Below are positions 55,547 to 64,000 of a DNA stretch of 64,000 nucleotides, one piece after another. Position numbers and translations under genes: made by a program. The DNA comes from Cellulosimicrobium funkei (GTDB taxonomy: Bacteria; Actinomycetota; Actinomycetes; Actinomycetales; Cellulomonadaceae). The notes beneath the pieces were generated by a model, which was not told the origin of the DNA, made no database searches, and worked only from the letters and a program-made list of their open reading frames with translations. Location of the stretch: NCBI RefSeq assembly GCF_004519295.1, contig NZ_SOZH01000004.1:372001-436000 (forward strand), in the 5' to 3' direction. Position 1 is the stretch's first letter. Each line of letters starts with the position of its first letter.

Positions 55547-56287
55547 TCAGGCGGGCCGGTAGCCGTTCTCCGGTCGCCCGGCCGCGCCGTACCGGGGCGC
55601 GACGTCGGCACGCCCCGTGGCGACGAGGTGCTCGAGGTAGCGGCGCGCGCTCACGCGCGACATCCCGGTCCGCGCGGCGACCTCGCCCGCCGACGCGTCG
55701 CCCGCGTCGGCGCACGCCGCCGCGAGCGCCTCGACGACGAGCCGCAGGCTGCGCTCGGACAGCCCCTTCGGCAGCGCCGCGGCCTCCGGCGTCCCGCGCC
55801 GCACGAGGCGGTCGACGGCGTCCTGGTCGAGCTCGTCGCCCGCGGTGCGCAGCGAGTCGCGCAGACGGGCGACCTCGTCGAGCCGGCCGCGCAGCGCCGC
55901 GGCCGTGAACGGCTTGACGAGGTAGTGCTGCACGCCGCCCGCCATGGCCTGGCGGACGCTCTCCAGCTCGCGCGCGGCGGTCGTCGCGACGACGTCGACG
56001 GGCGGGGACGGCCGGCGCCGGATCTGGCGCAGCACGTGCAGCCCGGTCGCGTCCGGCAGGTAGATGTCGAGCAGCACGACGTCCGGGTCGAGCACGGCGA
56101 ACGCGCGCAGCGCCTCGGCCGCCGTGCGCGCCTCGCCCACGACGACGAAGCGCGGGTGCGACTCGACGAAGCCGCGGTGCAGGCGCGCGATCGTCGGGTC
56201 GTCCTCGACGACGAGGACGCGGAGCCGGTCGCCCGGCGGCGCCGTGGGCGCGCCGGTGGGGGCGGGGGAGCGGCCGGCGGGGATCAC
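55547..56287 (-). CDS. CitB/DctR-type response regulator
   Basis: 246 residues from the GTG at 56287 (overlaps the kinase stop). After a Pro-rich lead of 20 residues comes the receiver domain with the acidic pair ED at 28-29, phospho-Asp74 in DVVLLDIYLPDATG and Lys in YLVKPFTAAAL. A C-terminal helix-turn-helix of the CitB kind follows (AGEVAARTGMSRVSARRYLEHLV). It should control the divergent TctCBA genes in response to a di- or tricarboxylate. Confidence 0.93.
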   Translation of the reverse strand: MIPAGRSPAPTGAPTAPPGDRLRVLVVEDDPTIARLHRGFVESHPRFVVVGEARTAAEALRAFAVLDPDVVLLDIYLPDATGLHVLRQIRRRPSPPVDVVATTAARELESVRQAMAGGVQHYLVKPFTAAALRGRLDEVARLRDSLRTAGDELDQDAVDRLVRRGTPEAAALPKGLSERSLRLVVEALAAACADAGDASAGEVAARTGMSRVSARRYLEHLVATGRADVAPRYGAAGRPENGYRPA

Positions 56288-57978
56288 GACGCCGTCTCCG
56301 GCGTCCGGGCCCGGGCGCCCGCGGCGGCGTCGACGGGCTGCGCGGGGAGGGCCACCGCGACGCGCGCCCCGCCGAGCACGGAGGTGGTCACCTCCACCGT
56401 CCCGCCGCGGCGCGCGGCGACGCGCCGTACGAGGGCGAGGCCGATCCCGCGCCCGGGCGGGCCCGCCTTGGTGGTGTACCCGGCGGCGAAGACGTCGGCG
56501 CGCGAGCCCGCGGGGATGCCGGGCCCGTCGTCCTCGACGACGACGACCACCCGGTCGCCCGGCGTCGGGCCCGTGCCGTCGGGCGCGCGGTCGGTCACGA
56601 GCACGCGGACGCGGCCCCCGGCCCCGACGGCGTCGACCGCGTTGTCGACGAGGTTGCCGAGCACGGTGAGGGCGTCGCCGTGCAGGGCGGCGTCGTCGGG
56701 CCCCGCGGGCGCGGCGAGGTGCGCGGACGGCGACACCTCGAGGCGCGAGCCGCGCTCGCGCGTCGTCGTGGCCTTGACCAGGAGCAGCGCCGCGACCTCG
56801 GGGGAGTGGACGCCGGGCGCGACGCCCGACGCGGTGAGCAGCCCGCCGTGCCCGGCGCGCTCGATGAACGCGACGGCCTCGTCGGCCTGCCCGAGCTCCA
56901 GCAGGCCCGAGACGACGTGGAGCTTGTTGGCGAACTCGTGGGACTGCGCGCGCAGCGCGTCGGTGAGGCCGCGCGCGCCGTCCAGGTCGCGCAGGAGCGC
57001 GTGCAGCTCGGTGTGGTCGCGCAGGAGCAGCACGGTCCCGACGGCGCGCCCGTCGACGCGGGCCCGGTCGGCGCGCGCGAGCAGCACGCGCTCGCCCGCG
57101 AGGACGAGCGCGCCGCCCTCCTCGGGCCCGGCGGCGGGCACGTCGGGGTCGTCGGCCGTCTCCGCGGTGTCGGGCACGAGCGCGAGGAGCTGCGGGTCGA
57201 GGACGTCGTGCGCGGGCCGCCCGACGGCGTCGGCCGCCGCGACCCCGAGCAGGCGCTGCGCCTCGTCGTTGACGAGCACGACCGTCCCGTCGCGGTCGAG
57301 CGCGACGACGCCCTCGGAGATGCCGTGGAGCATCGCGTCGCGCGTCTCGAGCAGCCGGCCGATCTCCTCGGGCTCGAGCCGGAAGATGCGGCGGCGCACG
57401 GCACGCGTCACGAACGCCGCGCACACCACGCCGAGCGCCGCCGCGACGCTGAGGGCCGCGAGCAGCCACCCGAGGTCGTCGGCGAGGTCGTCGGCCAGGT
57501 CGGACTCGAGGATGCCGACGCTCGCCGTCCCGACGACGTCGCCCTCGGGCCCGAACACCGGGACCTTGACGCGCCACGACTCGCCCAGCGTGCCGGTCTG
57601 CGTGCCCGTCCACACCTCGCCGGAGAGCGGGACCGACGGGTCCGTCGAGACCCTCTCGCCGATGCGGGTCGGGTCCGGGTGGGAGTACCGCACGCCCTCG
57701 TCGTCCGTGACGACGACGTACGTGACGTCGGAGGCCTCGCGGATGACCTCCGCGATCGGCTGGATCGTCGCGGCGGGGTCGTCGTCGTCGAACGCGTCGA
57801 TGATCGCGGGCAGGCGCGCGACGGAGAACGCGACCGCGGTCATGCGGTCGAGGTAGGCGTCGCGGAGCTGGCGGTGCTGCAGGGTCGAGGCGACGGCCCC
57901 CGCCGACGCCACGACAAGGAGCACGATGGCGACCTGCAGCACGAGGAGCTGCACCCGGAGCGACACTGCTCGACCCAC
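56284..57978 (-). CDS. CitA/DcuS-type sensor histidine kinase
   Basis: 564 residues from the GTG at 57978. Two membrane helices (about residues 10-32 and 170-192) enclose a periplasmic-type PAS domain (sCache) of about 135 residues. A cytoplasmic PAS domain (LLETRDAMLHGISEGVVALDRDG) follows. The phosphorylated His is in SHEFANKLHVVSGLLELGQ, the CitA/DcuS hallmark. The HATPase domain has NLVDNAVDAV, EDDGPGIP and GRGIGLALVRRV. An insertion of about 20 acidic residues lies near the middle PAS domain. It forms a pair with the overlapping regulator and is divergent from tctC, so carboxylate sensing is the natural function. Confidence 0.94.
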   Translation of the reverse strand: MGRAVSLRVQLLVLQVAIVLLVVASAGAVASTLQHRQLRDAYLDRMTAVAFSVARLPAIIDAFDDDDPAATIQPIAEVIREASDVTYVVVTDDEGVRYSHPDPTRIGERVSTDPSVPLSGEVWTGTQTGTLGESWRVKVPVFGPEGDVVGTASVGILESDLADDLADDLGWLLAALSVAAALGVVCAAFVTRAVRRRIFRLEPEEIGRLLETRDAMLHGISEGVVALDRDGTVVLVNDEAQRLLGVAAADAVGRPAHDVLDPQLLALVPDTAETADDPDVPAAGPEEGGALVLAGERVLLARADRARVDGRAVGTVLLLRDHTELHALLRDLDGARGLTDALRAQSHEFANKLHVVSGLLELGQADEAVAFIERAGHGGLLTASGVAPGVHSPEVAALLLVKATTTRERGSRLEVSPSAHLAAPAGPDDAALHGDALTVLGNLVDNAVDAVGAGGRVRVLVTDRAPDGTGPTPGDRVVVVVEDDGPGIPAGSRADVFAAGYTTKAGPPGRGIGLALVRRVAARRGGTVEVTTSVLGGARVAVALPAQPVDAAAGARARTPETAS

Positions 57979-58022
57979 CGCACCAGTGTGCCCCAGGTCC
58001 GCCGCACCCGGGCCTCGGCCGT

Positions 58023-58059
58023 GACCACAACGACCGCAACCACCGGATCGACCACAACG
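58023..58059. promoter_or_regulatory. Direct repeats in the kinase/tctC divergent promoter region, candidate response-regulator sites
   Basis: GACCACAACG occurs exactly at 58023-58032 and 58050-58059, with a related GACCGCAAC at 58032-58040 between them. The spacing of the perfect copies is 27 bases. TAGGCT (58101-58106) is the probable -10 of tctC downstream. CitB-type regulators bind repeated AT-richer motifs upstream of transporter promoters, so these are candidate sites. Confidence 0.45.
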
Positions 58060-58161
58060 TCCAGTACGACCGCAGCCCTCGCCGTGCCGCCCCGCGCTCC
58101 TAGGCTCCCCGGATCAGGTCGTGAGGCCCGCGCCGTTGCGGGTCCCGCTCAAGGAGGAGAC

Positions 58162-59232
58162 ATGCGATCCGTCGTCCGCCCGCGCTCCGGGCACACCGTC
58201 AGCCCGCGGCACGCTCTCACCGCGACGCTCGCCGCAGGACTCGTCCTCGGTCTCGCCGCGTGCTCGGGCCTCGAGCCCGGCGCCCCCACGACGGGCGGCT
58301 CCGGCGACGCGTCCGGCGAGGCCGCCGCGTCGGTCGACGAGCTCGCGATCGTCGTCCCGGCCGACCCCGGCGGGGGCTGGGACCAGACCGGCCGCGCGAT
58401 GCAGCAGGACCTCCAGGGTTCCGGGCTCGTGCGCACCGCGACCGTCACGAACGTCGGCGGCGCCGGCGGCACGGTCGGTCTCGCGTCGCTCGCCAACACC
58501 ACCGACCCCCACACGCTGCTCGTCATGGGCCTCGTCATGGTCGGCGCGGTCGAGACCAACGAGTCGCAGGCCCGCATCGAGGACACCACCCCGATCGCGC
58601 GCCTCACCGAGGAGCCCCTCGTCGTCGTCGTGCCCGCGTCGTCGCCGTACCAGACGCTCGAGGACCTCGTCGACGACGTCGTGGCGAACGGCAAGTCCGT
58701 CTCCATCACCGGCGGCTCCGCCGGCGGGGCCGACCACATCCTCGCGGGGATGCTCCTCCAGGCGGCCGACGTGCCGTCGGCCGAGGTGGGCGGGCTCCTC
58801 AACTACGTCGCCTACTCGGGCGGCGGCGAGTCGCTCGCCGCGCTGCTCGGCAACAAGGTCAGCGCCGGGATCTCGGGCGTCGGCGAGTACGCGGAGCAGG
58901 TCAAGGCCGGGACCGTCCGGGCGCTCGCGGTCTCGGGCGCCGAGCGCACGGACCTGCTGCCCGACGTGCCGACCATGACCGAGGCCGGGTACGACGTCGA
59001 GCTCACGAACTGGCGCGGCGTCGTCGCGCCGGGCGACCTCTCCGACGAGGACCGCGCCGCCCTCGAGCTGCTCGTCAGCGAGATGGTCGCGTCCGACGAG
59101 TGGCAGGCGACGCTCGAGGAGAAGGGCTGGGACGACGCGTTCCTCGTGGGCGAGGAGTTCGACGGCTTCCTCACGGAGAACATCGCCGACATCAAGATGA
59201 CGCTCACCGACGTCGGCCTGGTCGCGCCGTGA
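58162..59232 (+). CDS. tctC: Tripartite tricarboxylate transporter substrate-binding lipoprotein TctC
   Basis: 356 residues from the ATG at 58162, preceded by AAGGAGGAG. The signal peptide ends with the lipobox LGLAAC at about residue 34. The mature protein has the TctC/Bug fold: IVVPADPGGGWDQTGRAMQ at the first strand and ligand loop, NVGGAGGTVGLASLAN, and ITGGSAGGADHILAGMLLQAA. It delivers a carboxylate, for example citrate, to TctBA. Regulation by the divergent CitAB-like system is likely. Confidence 0.94.
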   Translation: MRSVVRPRSGHTVSPRHALTATLAAGLVLGLAACSGLEPGAPTTGGSGDASGEAAASVDELAIVVPADPGGGWDQTGRAMQQDLQGSGLVRTATVTNVGGAGGTVGLASLANTTDPHTLLVMGLVMVGAVETNESQARIEDTTPIARLTEEPLVVVVPASSPYQTLEDLVDDVVANGKSVSITGGSAGGADHILAGMLLQAADVPSAEVGGLLNYVAYSGGGESLAALLGNKVSAGISGVGEYAEQVKAGTVRALAVSGAERTDLLPDVPTMTEAGYDVELTNWRGVVAPGDLSDEDRAALELLVSEMVASDEWQATLEEKGWDDAFLVGEEFDGFLTENIADIKMTLTDVGLVAP

Positions 59233-59942
59233 CCAGGCGTCGCGCCTCGCGCGACGCGCCACCCGACGCGTCGCGCGAGCCGGGGTCGTCGGAGGGTCCG
59301 TCCGCGGGGTCGTCCGCCGCGGCTCCCGAGCCAGGACCGTCCGACGCCGAGCCCCGCCCCGGGCCGGCGCCGGCGACGGCCGTCGGCGACCCCGCCGACG
59401 GCCAGGCCGCCGGGGACCCCGCAGGCGCCACCCCCGCCGCGGGTCCCCGGCGGCGACCCGGCGAGCTCGTCGTCGCCGGGGTCACCGCCGCCCTCGGGGT
59501 GTTCGTGCTCCTCGACGCGGGGACGATCGTCGTGCCGGGCTCGTCGAACACGCTCGGTCCCCGCGCGTTCCCCTACCTCGTGGGCGCGCTGCTGCTCGCC
59601 ACCGGCCTCGTGCTGCTCGTCGCCGTCTGGCGGGGGCACGGCGGCCAGGAGGAGGACAGCGAGGACGTCGACCCCGACGCCCGCACCGACTGGCTGACCG
59701 TCGGTCTCCTCGGCGCGGTGCTGTTCGTGCACGTCTACGCGATCAACCTCGTCGGGTGGCCGCTCGCCGCGACGCTCCTGTTCGCCGGGGCCGCGATCGT
59801 CCTCGGCGCTCGCCCGTGGTGGCGCGCCGCCGTGCTCGGCCTCGTCCTGGCCCTGGTGATCCAGGTCCTGTTCGGGGGCGTGCTCGGGCTGTCGCTCCCG
59901 CCCGGCCCGCTCCTGGAGGGGGTGACCTGGTTCCGTGGATAA
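59229..59942 (+). CDS. tctB: Tripartite tricarboxylate transporter small membrane subunit TctB
   Basis: 237 residues from the GTG at 59229 (overlaps tctC). About 75 residues of Arg/Pro/Ala-rich, disordered N-terminus precede four membrane helices, with [27 protein letters not shown] and the final [16 protein letters not shown] typical of TctB. The long N-terminal extension is unusual for this subunit, which is commonly about 150-170 residues. Confidence 0.92.
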   Translation: MTRRRASRDAPPDASREPGSSEGPSAGSSAAAPEPGPSDAEPRPGPAPATAVGDPADGQAAGDPAGATPAAGPRRRPGELVVAGVTAALGVFVLLDAGTIVVPGSSNTLGPRAFPYLVGALLLATGLVLLVAVWRGHGGQEEDSEDVDPDARTDWLTVGLLGAVLFVHVYAINLVGWPLAATLLFAGAAIVLGARPWWRAAVLGLVLALVIQVLFGGVLGLSLPPGPLLEGVTWFRG

Positions 59943-61494
59943 CCTCACCGCGCTGCTCGACGGGTTCGCGACCGTCGTCCAGCCCGTCTACCTGCTCTAC
60001 GCGCTGTTCGGCGTGTTCGTCGGGACCGCGGTCGGGGTGCTCCCCGGCATCGGCCCCGCGATGACGATCGCGCTGCTCCTGCCGCTCACGTACTCGCTCG
60101 ACGCGACGGCCGCCATCATCGTGTTCGCCGGCATCTACTACGGCGGCATGTACGGCGGGTCGACGACGTCGATCCTGCTCAACACGCCCGGCGAGTCGTC
60201 GTCGATCGTCACGGCGCTCGAGGGCAACAGGATGGCCCGCATGGGCCGCGGGGCGGCCGCGCTCGCGACCGCCGCGATCGGCTCGTTCGTCGCGGGCACC
60301 ATCGCGACCGTCGCCCTGACGTTCGTCGCGCCGTACGTCGCGCGCTGGGCCGTGCAGCTCGGCGAGCCCGACTACTTCGCGCTCATGGTCGTCGCGTTCG
60401 TGACCGTCGGCGCGCTGCTCGGGTCGTCGGTGCCGCGCGGCATGGCGTCCCTGTCGCTCGGCCTGTTCCTCGGGCTCATGGGCACCGACACGCTCACCGG
60501 CCAGCAGCGGTTCACGTTCGGCGTCCCGACGCTCGCCGACGGGATCGACGTCGTCATCGTCGCCGTCGGCCTCTTCGCGGTGGGCGAGGCGCTGTACGTC
60601 GGGTCGCGCCTGCGGCACGGTCCCGTGCACGTCATCCCCGTCGAGAAGGGGTGGCGCTCCTGGATGAAGCGCGAGGACTGGCGGCGCTCGTGGAAGCCGT
60701 GGCTGCGCGGGACGGCGATCGGGTTCCCCGTCGGCACCATCCCGGCGGGCGGCGCCGACGTCGCGACCTTCCTGTCGTACGCCGCCGAGCGCAGGTCCGC
60801 CGGGAAGCACAAGGACGAGTTCGGCAAGGGCGCGATCGAGGGTGTCGCGGGCCCGGAGGCGGCGAACAACGCCGCGGCGTCCGGCGTCCTCGTGCCGCTC
60901 CTCACGCTCGGCCTCCCGACGACGGCGACCGCCGCGATCATCATCGTCGCGTTCCAGTCGTACGGCATCCAGCCGGGCCCGCTGCTCTTCGAGAGCCAGT
61001 CCGCGCTCGTGTGGGCGCTCGTCGCGAGCCTCTACGTGGGCAACCTCATGCTCATCGTGCTCAACCTGCCCCTCGTGGGCATGTGGGTGAAGGTGCTCCA
61101 GATCCCGCGGCACTACCTCTACGCGGGCATCCTGCTGTTCGGCGCGCTCGGCTCGTACGCGCTGAACTTCTCCCCGGTCGACGTGCTCATCCTGCTCGTC
61201 ATCGGCGCGATCGGGTTCTTCATGCGGCGCTACGGCTACCCCGTCGCGCCCATGGTCGTCGGCATGATCCTCGGGCCCATGGCCGAGGACCGCCTGCGCC
61301 GCTCGCTCGCGATCAGCCAGGGCGACCTGACGACGCTCGTCACCAGCCCGTTCGCCGCGACGGCCTACGCCCTCGTCGCCGTCGTGGTCCTCGCGGGCCT
61401 CTGGCTGCGCCGGCGCGAGCGCCGCACCGGCGCCGAGCTCGCGGCGCTCGCGGAGGACGTCCGCGTCGAGGCCCAGGACCAGGAGGTGCGCTGA
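59935..61494 (+). CDS. tctA: Tripartite tricarboxylate transporter large membrane subunit TctA
   Basis: 519 residues from the GTG at 59935, which overlaps tctB by eight bases. About twelve membrane helices. Signature [23 protein letters not shown] near residue 35 and [25 protein letters not shown] near 65-89, plus the internal pseudo-repeat [20 protein letters not shown], identify TctA. It forms the sodium- or proton-coupled channel of the importer. Confidence 0.96.
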   Translation: MDNLTALLDGFATVVQPVYLLYALFGVFVGTAVGVLPGIGPAMTIALLLPLTYSLDATAAIIVFAGIYYGGMYGGSTTSILLNTPGESSSIVTALEGNRMARMGRGAAALATAAIGSFVAGTIATVALTFVAPYVARWAVQLGEPDYFALMVVAFVTVGALLGSSVPRGMASLSLGLFLGLMGTDTLTGQQRFTFGVPTLADGIDVVIVAVGLFAVGEALYVGSRLRHGPVHVIPVEKGWRSWMKREDWRRSWKPWLRGTAIGFPVGTIPAGGADVATFLSYAAERRSAGKHKDEFGKGAIEGVAGPEAANNAAASGVLVPLLTLGLPTTATAAIIIVAFQSYGIQPGPLLFESQSALVWALVASLYVGNLMLIVLNLPLVGMWVKVLQIPRHYLYAGILLFGALGSYALNFSPVDVLILLVIGAIGFFMRRYGYPVAPMVVGMILGPMAEDRLRRSLAISQGDLTTLVTSPFAATAYALVAVVVLAGLWLRRRERRTGAELAALAEDVRVEAQDQEVR

Positions 61495-61892
61495 TGACCG
61501 TCGTCCTCGCCTACGCGCCCGGCGAGCTCGGGACCGCCGCGACGCGGGCCGCGGCCCGGGCGGCCGTCCTGCTCGGCGCCGGCGTCGTCGTGGTCAACAC
61601 GACGCGCGGCGACCGGCTCGTCGACCCGCGCTGGGCCGACCACGACCAGCTCGTCGAGGTCGGCACGATCCTCGAGGAGGCGGGCGTCGAGCACGAGGTG
61701 CGGCACCTGCAGTCCTCCGCGCTGCCCGCGGAGGTCGTGCTCGGTGTCGCGGCCGAGGTCGACGCCGACCTCGTCGTCGTGGGGGTGCGGCACCGCACGC
61801 CCGTGGGGAAGCTCGTGCTCGGTTCCACCGCCCAGCAGATCCTGCTGGGCGCCGCGTGCCCCGTGCTCGCCGTGAAGCCGCCGGCCCGGTGA
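61494..61892 (+). CDS. Universal stress protein (UspA) domain protein, last gene of the tct operon
   Basis: 132 residues; the ATG shares one base with the tctA stop. The UspA nucleotide-binding motif is complete: VVGVRHRTPVGKLVLGSTAQQILLGAACPVLAVK. A single domain in the cytoplasm, so it likely binds ATP and modulates the transporter or responds to energy state; coupling to a tripartite transporter is inferred from overlap only. Confidence 0.9.
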   Translation: MTVVLAYAPGELGTAATRAAARAAVLLGAGVVVVNTTRGDRLVDPRWADHDQLVEVGTILEEAGVEHEVRHLQSSALPAEVVLGVAAEVDADLVVVGVRHRTPVGKLVLGSTAQQILLGAACPVLAVKPPAR

Positions 61893-61911
61893 CACGACTC
61901 CACCCCGCCTG

Positions 61912-61938
61912 CGGGCGCCCGGGTCACCCGGGCGCCCG
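61912..61938 (+). terminator. Terminator palindrome after the tct operon
   Basis: Thirteen-base arms cgggcgcccgggt and acccgggcgcccg meet around a single C (61925), which in RNA leaves a small GTCAC-type loop. It starts 19 bases after the UspA gene stop and directly abuts the -10 box of the next gene. Confidence 0.7.
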
Positions 61939-61950
61939 TAGGCTGTGACC

Positions 61951-62715
61951 ATGGCGACAGCACTCATCACCGGCGCGAGCGCCGGCCTGGGTTTGGAGTT
62001 CGCGTGGCAGCTCGCCACGGCGCGGCACGACCTCGTCCTCGTGGCGCGCGACGAGGCGCGCCTCGAGGAGACCGCACGGCAGATCCGCGCCGCGGCCGGG
62101 GTGCGCGTCCAGGTGCTGCGCGCCGACCTCTCCGTGCCCGACGACGTCGCGCGCGTCGCGGAGCGCCTCGCCACGACCGGCGGCCCGGACGAGCGCCCGG
62201 TCGGCCTGCTCGTCAACAACGCGGGCTTCGCGACGCACCAGCACTTCGTCGGGGGCGACCTCGACGTCGAGCTCGAGGCGCTCGACGTCATGGTCCGCGC
62301 CGTCATGGTGCTGTCGCACGCGGCGGCGGGCCAGATGACGGAGCGCGGGCGCGGCGCGATCCTCAACGTCGCGTCGGTCGCGGCCCTCACCGCGGGCGGC
62401 ACGTACGCGGCGGCGAAGGCGTGGGTGCGGTCCTTCACGGAGGGGCTCGCCGTCGAGCTGCACGGCACGGGCGTCACGGCGACCGTGCTGTGCCCCGGCT
62501 TCACGCACACCGAGTTCCACGACCGCGCGGGCATCGACAAGTCGGTGCTCCCCGACCTCGCGTGGCTCGACGCCGACCGGGTCGTCGCGGAGGCGCTCGC
62601 GGACGTCCGGCGGGGCGTCGTCATCTCCACGCCGTCGGTGCGGTACCGGGTCGCGTCGGCGGCCCTGCGCGCGATGCCGCGCTCTGCCGTCCGCGCGATC
62701 GGCAAGTACCGCTAG
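61951..62715 (+). CDS. Short-chain dehydrogenase/reductase
   Basis: 254 residues. TAGGCT (61939-61944) lies six bases before the ATG, fitting a leaderless mRNA. Classical SDR features: TGASAGLG nucleotide-binding turn at residues 8-15, NNAG near 89, catalytic Ser in NVASVAALTAGG and YAAAK near 152-156. The ending resembles the DltE/YqjQ-like group of SDRs. Substrate unknown. The following pyrE gene has its own start signal. Confidence 0.9.
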   Translation: MATALITGASAGLGLEFAWQLATARHDLVLVARDEARLEETARQIRAAAGVRVQVLRADLSVPDDVARVAERLATTGGPDERPVGLLVNNAGFATHQHFVGGDLDVELEALDVMVRAVMVLSHAAAGQMTERGRGAILNVASVAALTAGGTYAAAKAWVRSFTEGLAVELHGTGVTATVLCPGFTHTEFHDRAGIDKSVLPDLAWLDADRVVAEALADVRRGVVISTPSVRYRVASAALRAMPRSAVRAIGKYR

Positions 62716-62745
62716 GCACCGGGCGGGCCCGATACCCTGGCGGTC

Positions 62746-63333
62746 GTGACTACCGACCCCGCCTCGACGCTCGCCTCGACCCCCCGCGAGCAGCTGCTCG
62801 GCCTCATCCGTGAGCTCGCCGTCGTGCACGGCCGCGTAACGCTCTCCTCGGGCAAGGAGGCGGACTACTACGTGGACCTGCGCCGCGTGACGCTGCACCA
62901 CCGCGCGGCGCCGCTCATCGGCCACCAGCTCCTCGACCTCCTCGAGGAGCAGGGGCTCGGCACGGCGGAGATCGACGCCGTCGGCGGCCTGACGCTGGGT
63001 GCCGACCCCATCGCGACCGCCCTCCTGCACGCCGCCGCGTCCCGTGGTCAGGACCTCGACGCGTTCGTGGTGCGCAAGGCGGCGAAGGCGCACGGGATGC
63101 AGCGCCAGATCGAGGGCCCCGACGTCGCGGGCCGGCGCGTCGTCGTGGTCGAGGACACCACGACGACGGGCGGCTCGCCGATCACGGCGATCGAGGCCGT
63201 GCGCGCGGCCGGGGGCGAGGTCGCGGGCGTCGCGACGATCGTCGACCGTGCCACGGGTGCGGGCGCGAAGATCGAGGCGCTCGGCGTGCCGTACCACTAC
63301 CTGTTCAGCCTGGAGGACCTCGGCCTCGCCTGA
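62746..63333 (+). CDS. pyrE: Orotate phosphoribosyltransferase
   Basis: 195 residues from the GTG at 62746; TACCCT (62733-62738) seven bases upstream gives a leaderless mRNA. The PRPP-binding motif VVVVEDTTTTGGSP is at about residues 130-143, and KEADYYVDLRRVTLH plus VVRKAAKAHGMQRQIEG identify OPRT. It makes OMP in pyrimidine synthesis. No other pyr gene is near. Confidence 0.96.
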   Translation: MTTDPASTLASTPREQLLGLIRELAVVHGRVTLSSGKEADYYVDLRRVTLHHRAAPLIGHQLLDLLEEQGLGTAEIDAVGGLTLGADPIATALLHAAASRGQDLDAFVVRKAAKAHGMQRQIEGPDVAGRRVVVVEDTTTTGGSPITAIEAVRAAGGEVAGVATIVDRATGAGAKIEALGVPYHYLFSLEDLGLA

Positions 63334-63373
63334 GCCCCTCCCGCTCCGTCTCCCGCCGCTCGACGCGGCGCAC

Positions 63374-63402
63374 CGCCCCGCGGCCTCCTGGGTCGCGGGG
63401 CG
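63374..63402 (+). terminator. Terminator hairpin after pyrE
   Basis: cgccccgcg (63374-63382) pairs with cgcggggcg (63394-63402); outer cctcccgc/gcgggagg segments can extend it. It lies 41 bases after the pyrE stop and before the iron-box promoter. Confidence 0.65.
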
Positions 63403-63437
63403 TCGTCGTGGCGGGAGGAGGCGCGCGTCACATGTCG

Positions 63438-63456
63438 ATAGGTCAGGCTTACCTTG
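63438..63456. promoter_or_regulatory. DtxR/IdeR-type iron box
   Basis: ATAGGTCAGGCTTACCTTG matches the 19-base DtxR/IdeR consensus TTAGGTTAGGCTAACCTAA at 14 positions, including the AGGCT core. A TTATAT -10 box follows at 63474-63479, so bound regulator would cover the -35 region. Iron-replete repression of the HtaA-like gene downstream is expected. Confidence 0.75.
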
Positions 63457-63564
63457 CTTTGGTGAGGCGACCCTTATATGGTCCGTCTCGGCGGAGCGTG
63501 AGCACGCTCCCTTCTCGGTCCCGCTCCCCGCCGGGACCTCGCCCGGACCAGCACGGGAGACCTT

Positions 63565-64000
63565 GTGCGCACTTCATCGCCGAGACGCGTTCGACGCGCC
63601 CTCGCCTCGTTCCTCGCCGCGGCGCTCGCCGCCGGCCTCACCGTCGCCGGCACCGGCGCCCCGGCCCAGGCGGCCGCGGCCGACGTGACCGGCGGGTCGG
63701 CTACCTGGAACTTCGTCGACTCGTGGACGTCGTACGTCACGGGCGGCATCGCCCAGGGCACGATCACCCCGCCGCTCCAGGGCGGCCAGGCGTCCTACGG
63801 CCCCGCGTCCGGCAGCTACGACGCCGCGTCCGGGACGGGCTCCGTCCGTCTCGGCGGCTCGACCCGGTACGAGGGCCACCACGGCGCGCTCGACGTGACG
63901 ATCTCCGACGTGCGGCTCGACCTCACCGGCCCGACGACGGGCGCGGTCTACGCGGACTTCGCGGGCACGGTGAACCCCGGCGCGGGGGACGACGTGAAGG
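63565..64000 (+). CDS. Secreted HtaA-domain haem-binding protein (5' part only)
   Basis: The first 145 residues are in the window; the gene runs off the right edge. From the GTG at 63565 a signal peptide with basic n-region (RRVRRA) and Ala/Leu core ends near AQAAAA, about residue 39. Then follows the start of an HtaA domain, SATWNFVDSWTSYVTGGIAQGTI, with the W-x(n)-SW-x2-Y arrangement seen in Corynebacterium HtaA, where Tyr is a haem ligand. A DtxR-type box upstream supports a role in iron or haem acquisition. Whether it is cell-wall anchored cannot be seen. Confidence 0.8.
   Translation, partial: MRTSSPRRVRRALASFLAAALAAGLTVAGTGAPAQAAAADVTGGSATWNFVDSWTSYVTGGIAQGTITPPLQGGQASYGPASGSYDAASGTGSVRLGGSTRYEGHHGALDVTISDVRLDLTGPTTGAVYADFAGTVNPGAGDDVK

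Overview
The window comes from a very GC-rich (roughly three-quarters G+C by eye) Gram-positive actinobacterium. A dUTP-forming-type dCTP deaminase with an actinobacterial-style sequence, lipoproteins with LAAC/LAGC lipoboxes, many GTG starts, many apparently leaderless genes, an HspR-type HAIR site before clpB and an iron box before an HtaA-like gene all fit this. The large secreted glycosidase and the ATPase-less oligosaccharide ABC transporter suggest a polysaccharide-degrading soil or plant-litter genus of the Cellulomonas/Cellulosimicrobium/Isoptericola type; this genus-level placement is inference.

1-17.8 kb is a glycan-utilisation locus. On the minus strand are a secreted protein of unrecognised family and a CUT1 ABC importer (binding lipoprotein plus two permeases, no ATPase). 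Divergently on the plus strand runs a tightly overlapping operon: ROK regulator, CUT2-type sugar ABC importer (binding protein, ATPase, permease) and LacI-family regulator. This is followed by an 1811-residue secreted GH92 alpha-mannosidase and an AGE/YihS-like sugar isomerase. The same palindrome, TGACAGCGCTGTC, lies in front of the unknown secreted protein, in the divergent ABC/ROK promoter region and in front of the GH92 gene, so the locus looks like one regulon for alpha-mannosides such as N-glycan or yeast mannan: cut outside, import by two transporters, isomerise inside.

17.8-40.4 kb is mostly ordinary chromosome: a tRNA-Gly(CCC), a TM2 protein, dcd, a conserved hypothetical, a complete Mrp Na+/H+ antiporter operon (A/B fused, C-G) whose subunits carry long acidic tails, a ZnT9-like cation transporter, a CAP-domain protein, a DoxX protein, an alkylation-repair pair (Ada-AlkA fusion and Ogt), a YczE-like membrane protein, an alpha/beta hydrolase, an enoyl-CoA hydratase family protein, an LppM-like lipoprotein and clpB.

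40.7-45.15 kb is an accessory cassette with visibly lower GC: a small secreted two-cysteine polypeptide with an uncertain start, two lipoproteins, a membrane-anchored adaptor with a peptidoglycan-binding domain, an ABC ATPase and an FtsX-like permease. It resembles a peptide export/immunity system and is the best candidate here for something undescribed.

45.2-64 kb returns to core-like content: a diacylglycerol-kinase-family lipid kinase, a DUF2071 protein, an ABC-2 exporter with a NarL-type two-component system, a peptidoglycan-binding protein, a TetR regulator, two DUF4190-like membrane proteins, exonuclease III, a CitA/CitB-type two-component system divergent from a TctCBA tricarboxylate transporter with a UspA protein, a short-chain dehydrogenase, pyrE, and the 5' end of an HtaA-like haem-binding protein behind a DtxR/IdeR-type iron box.
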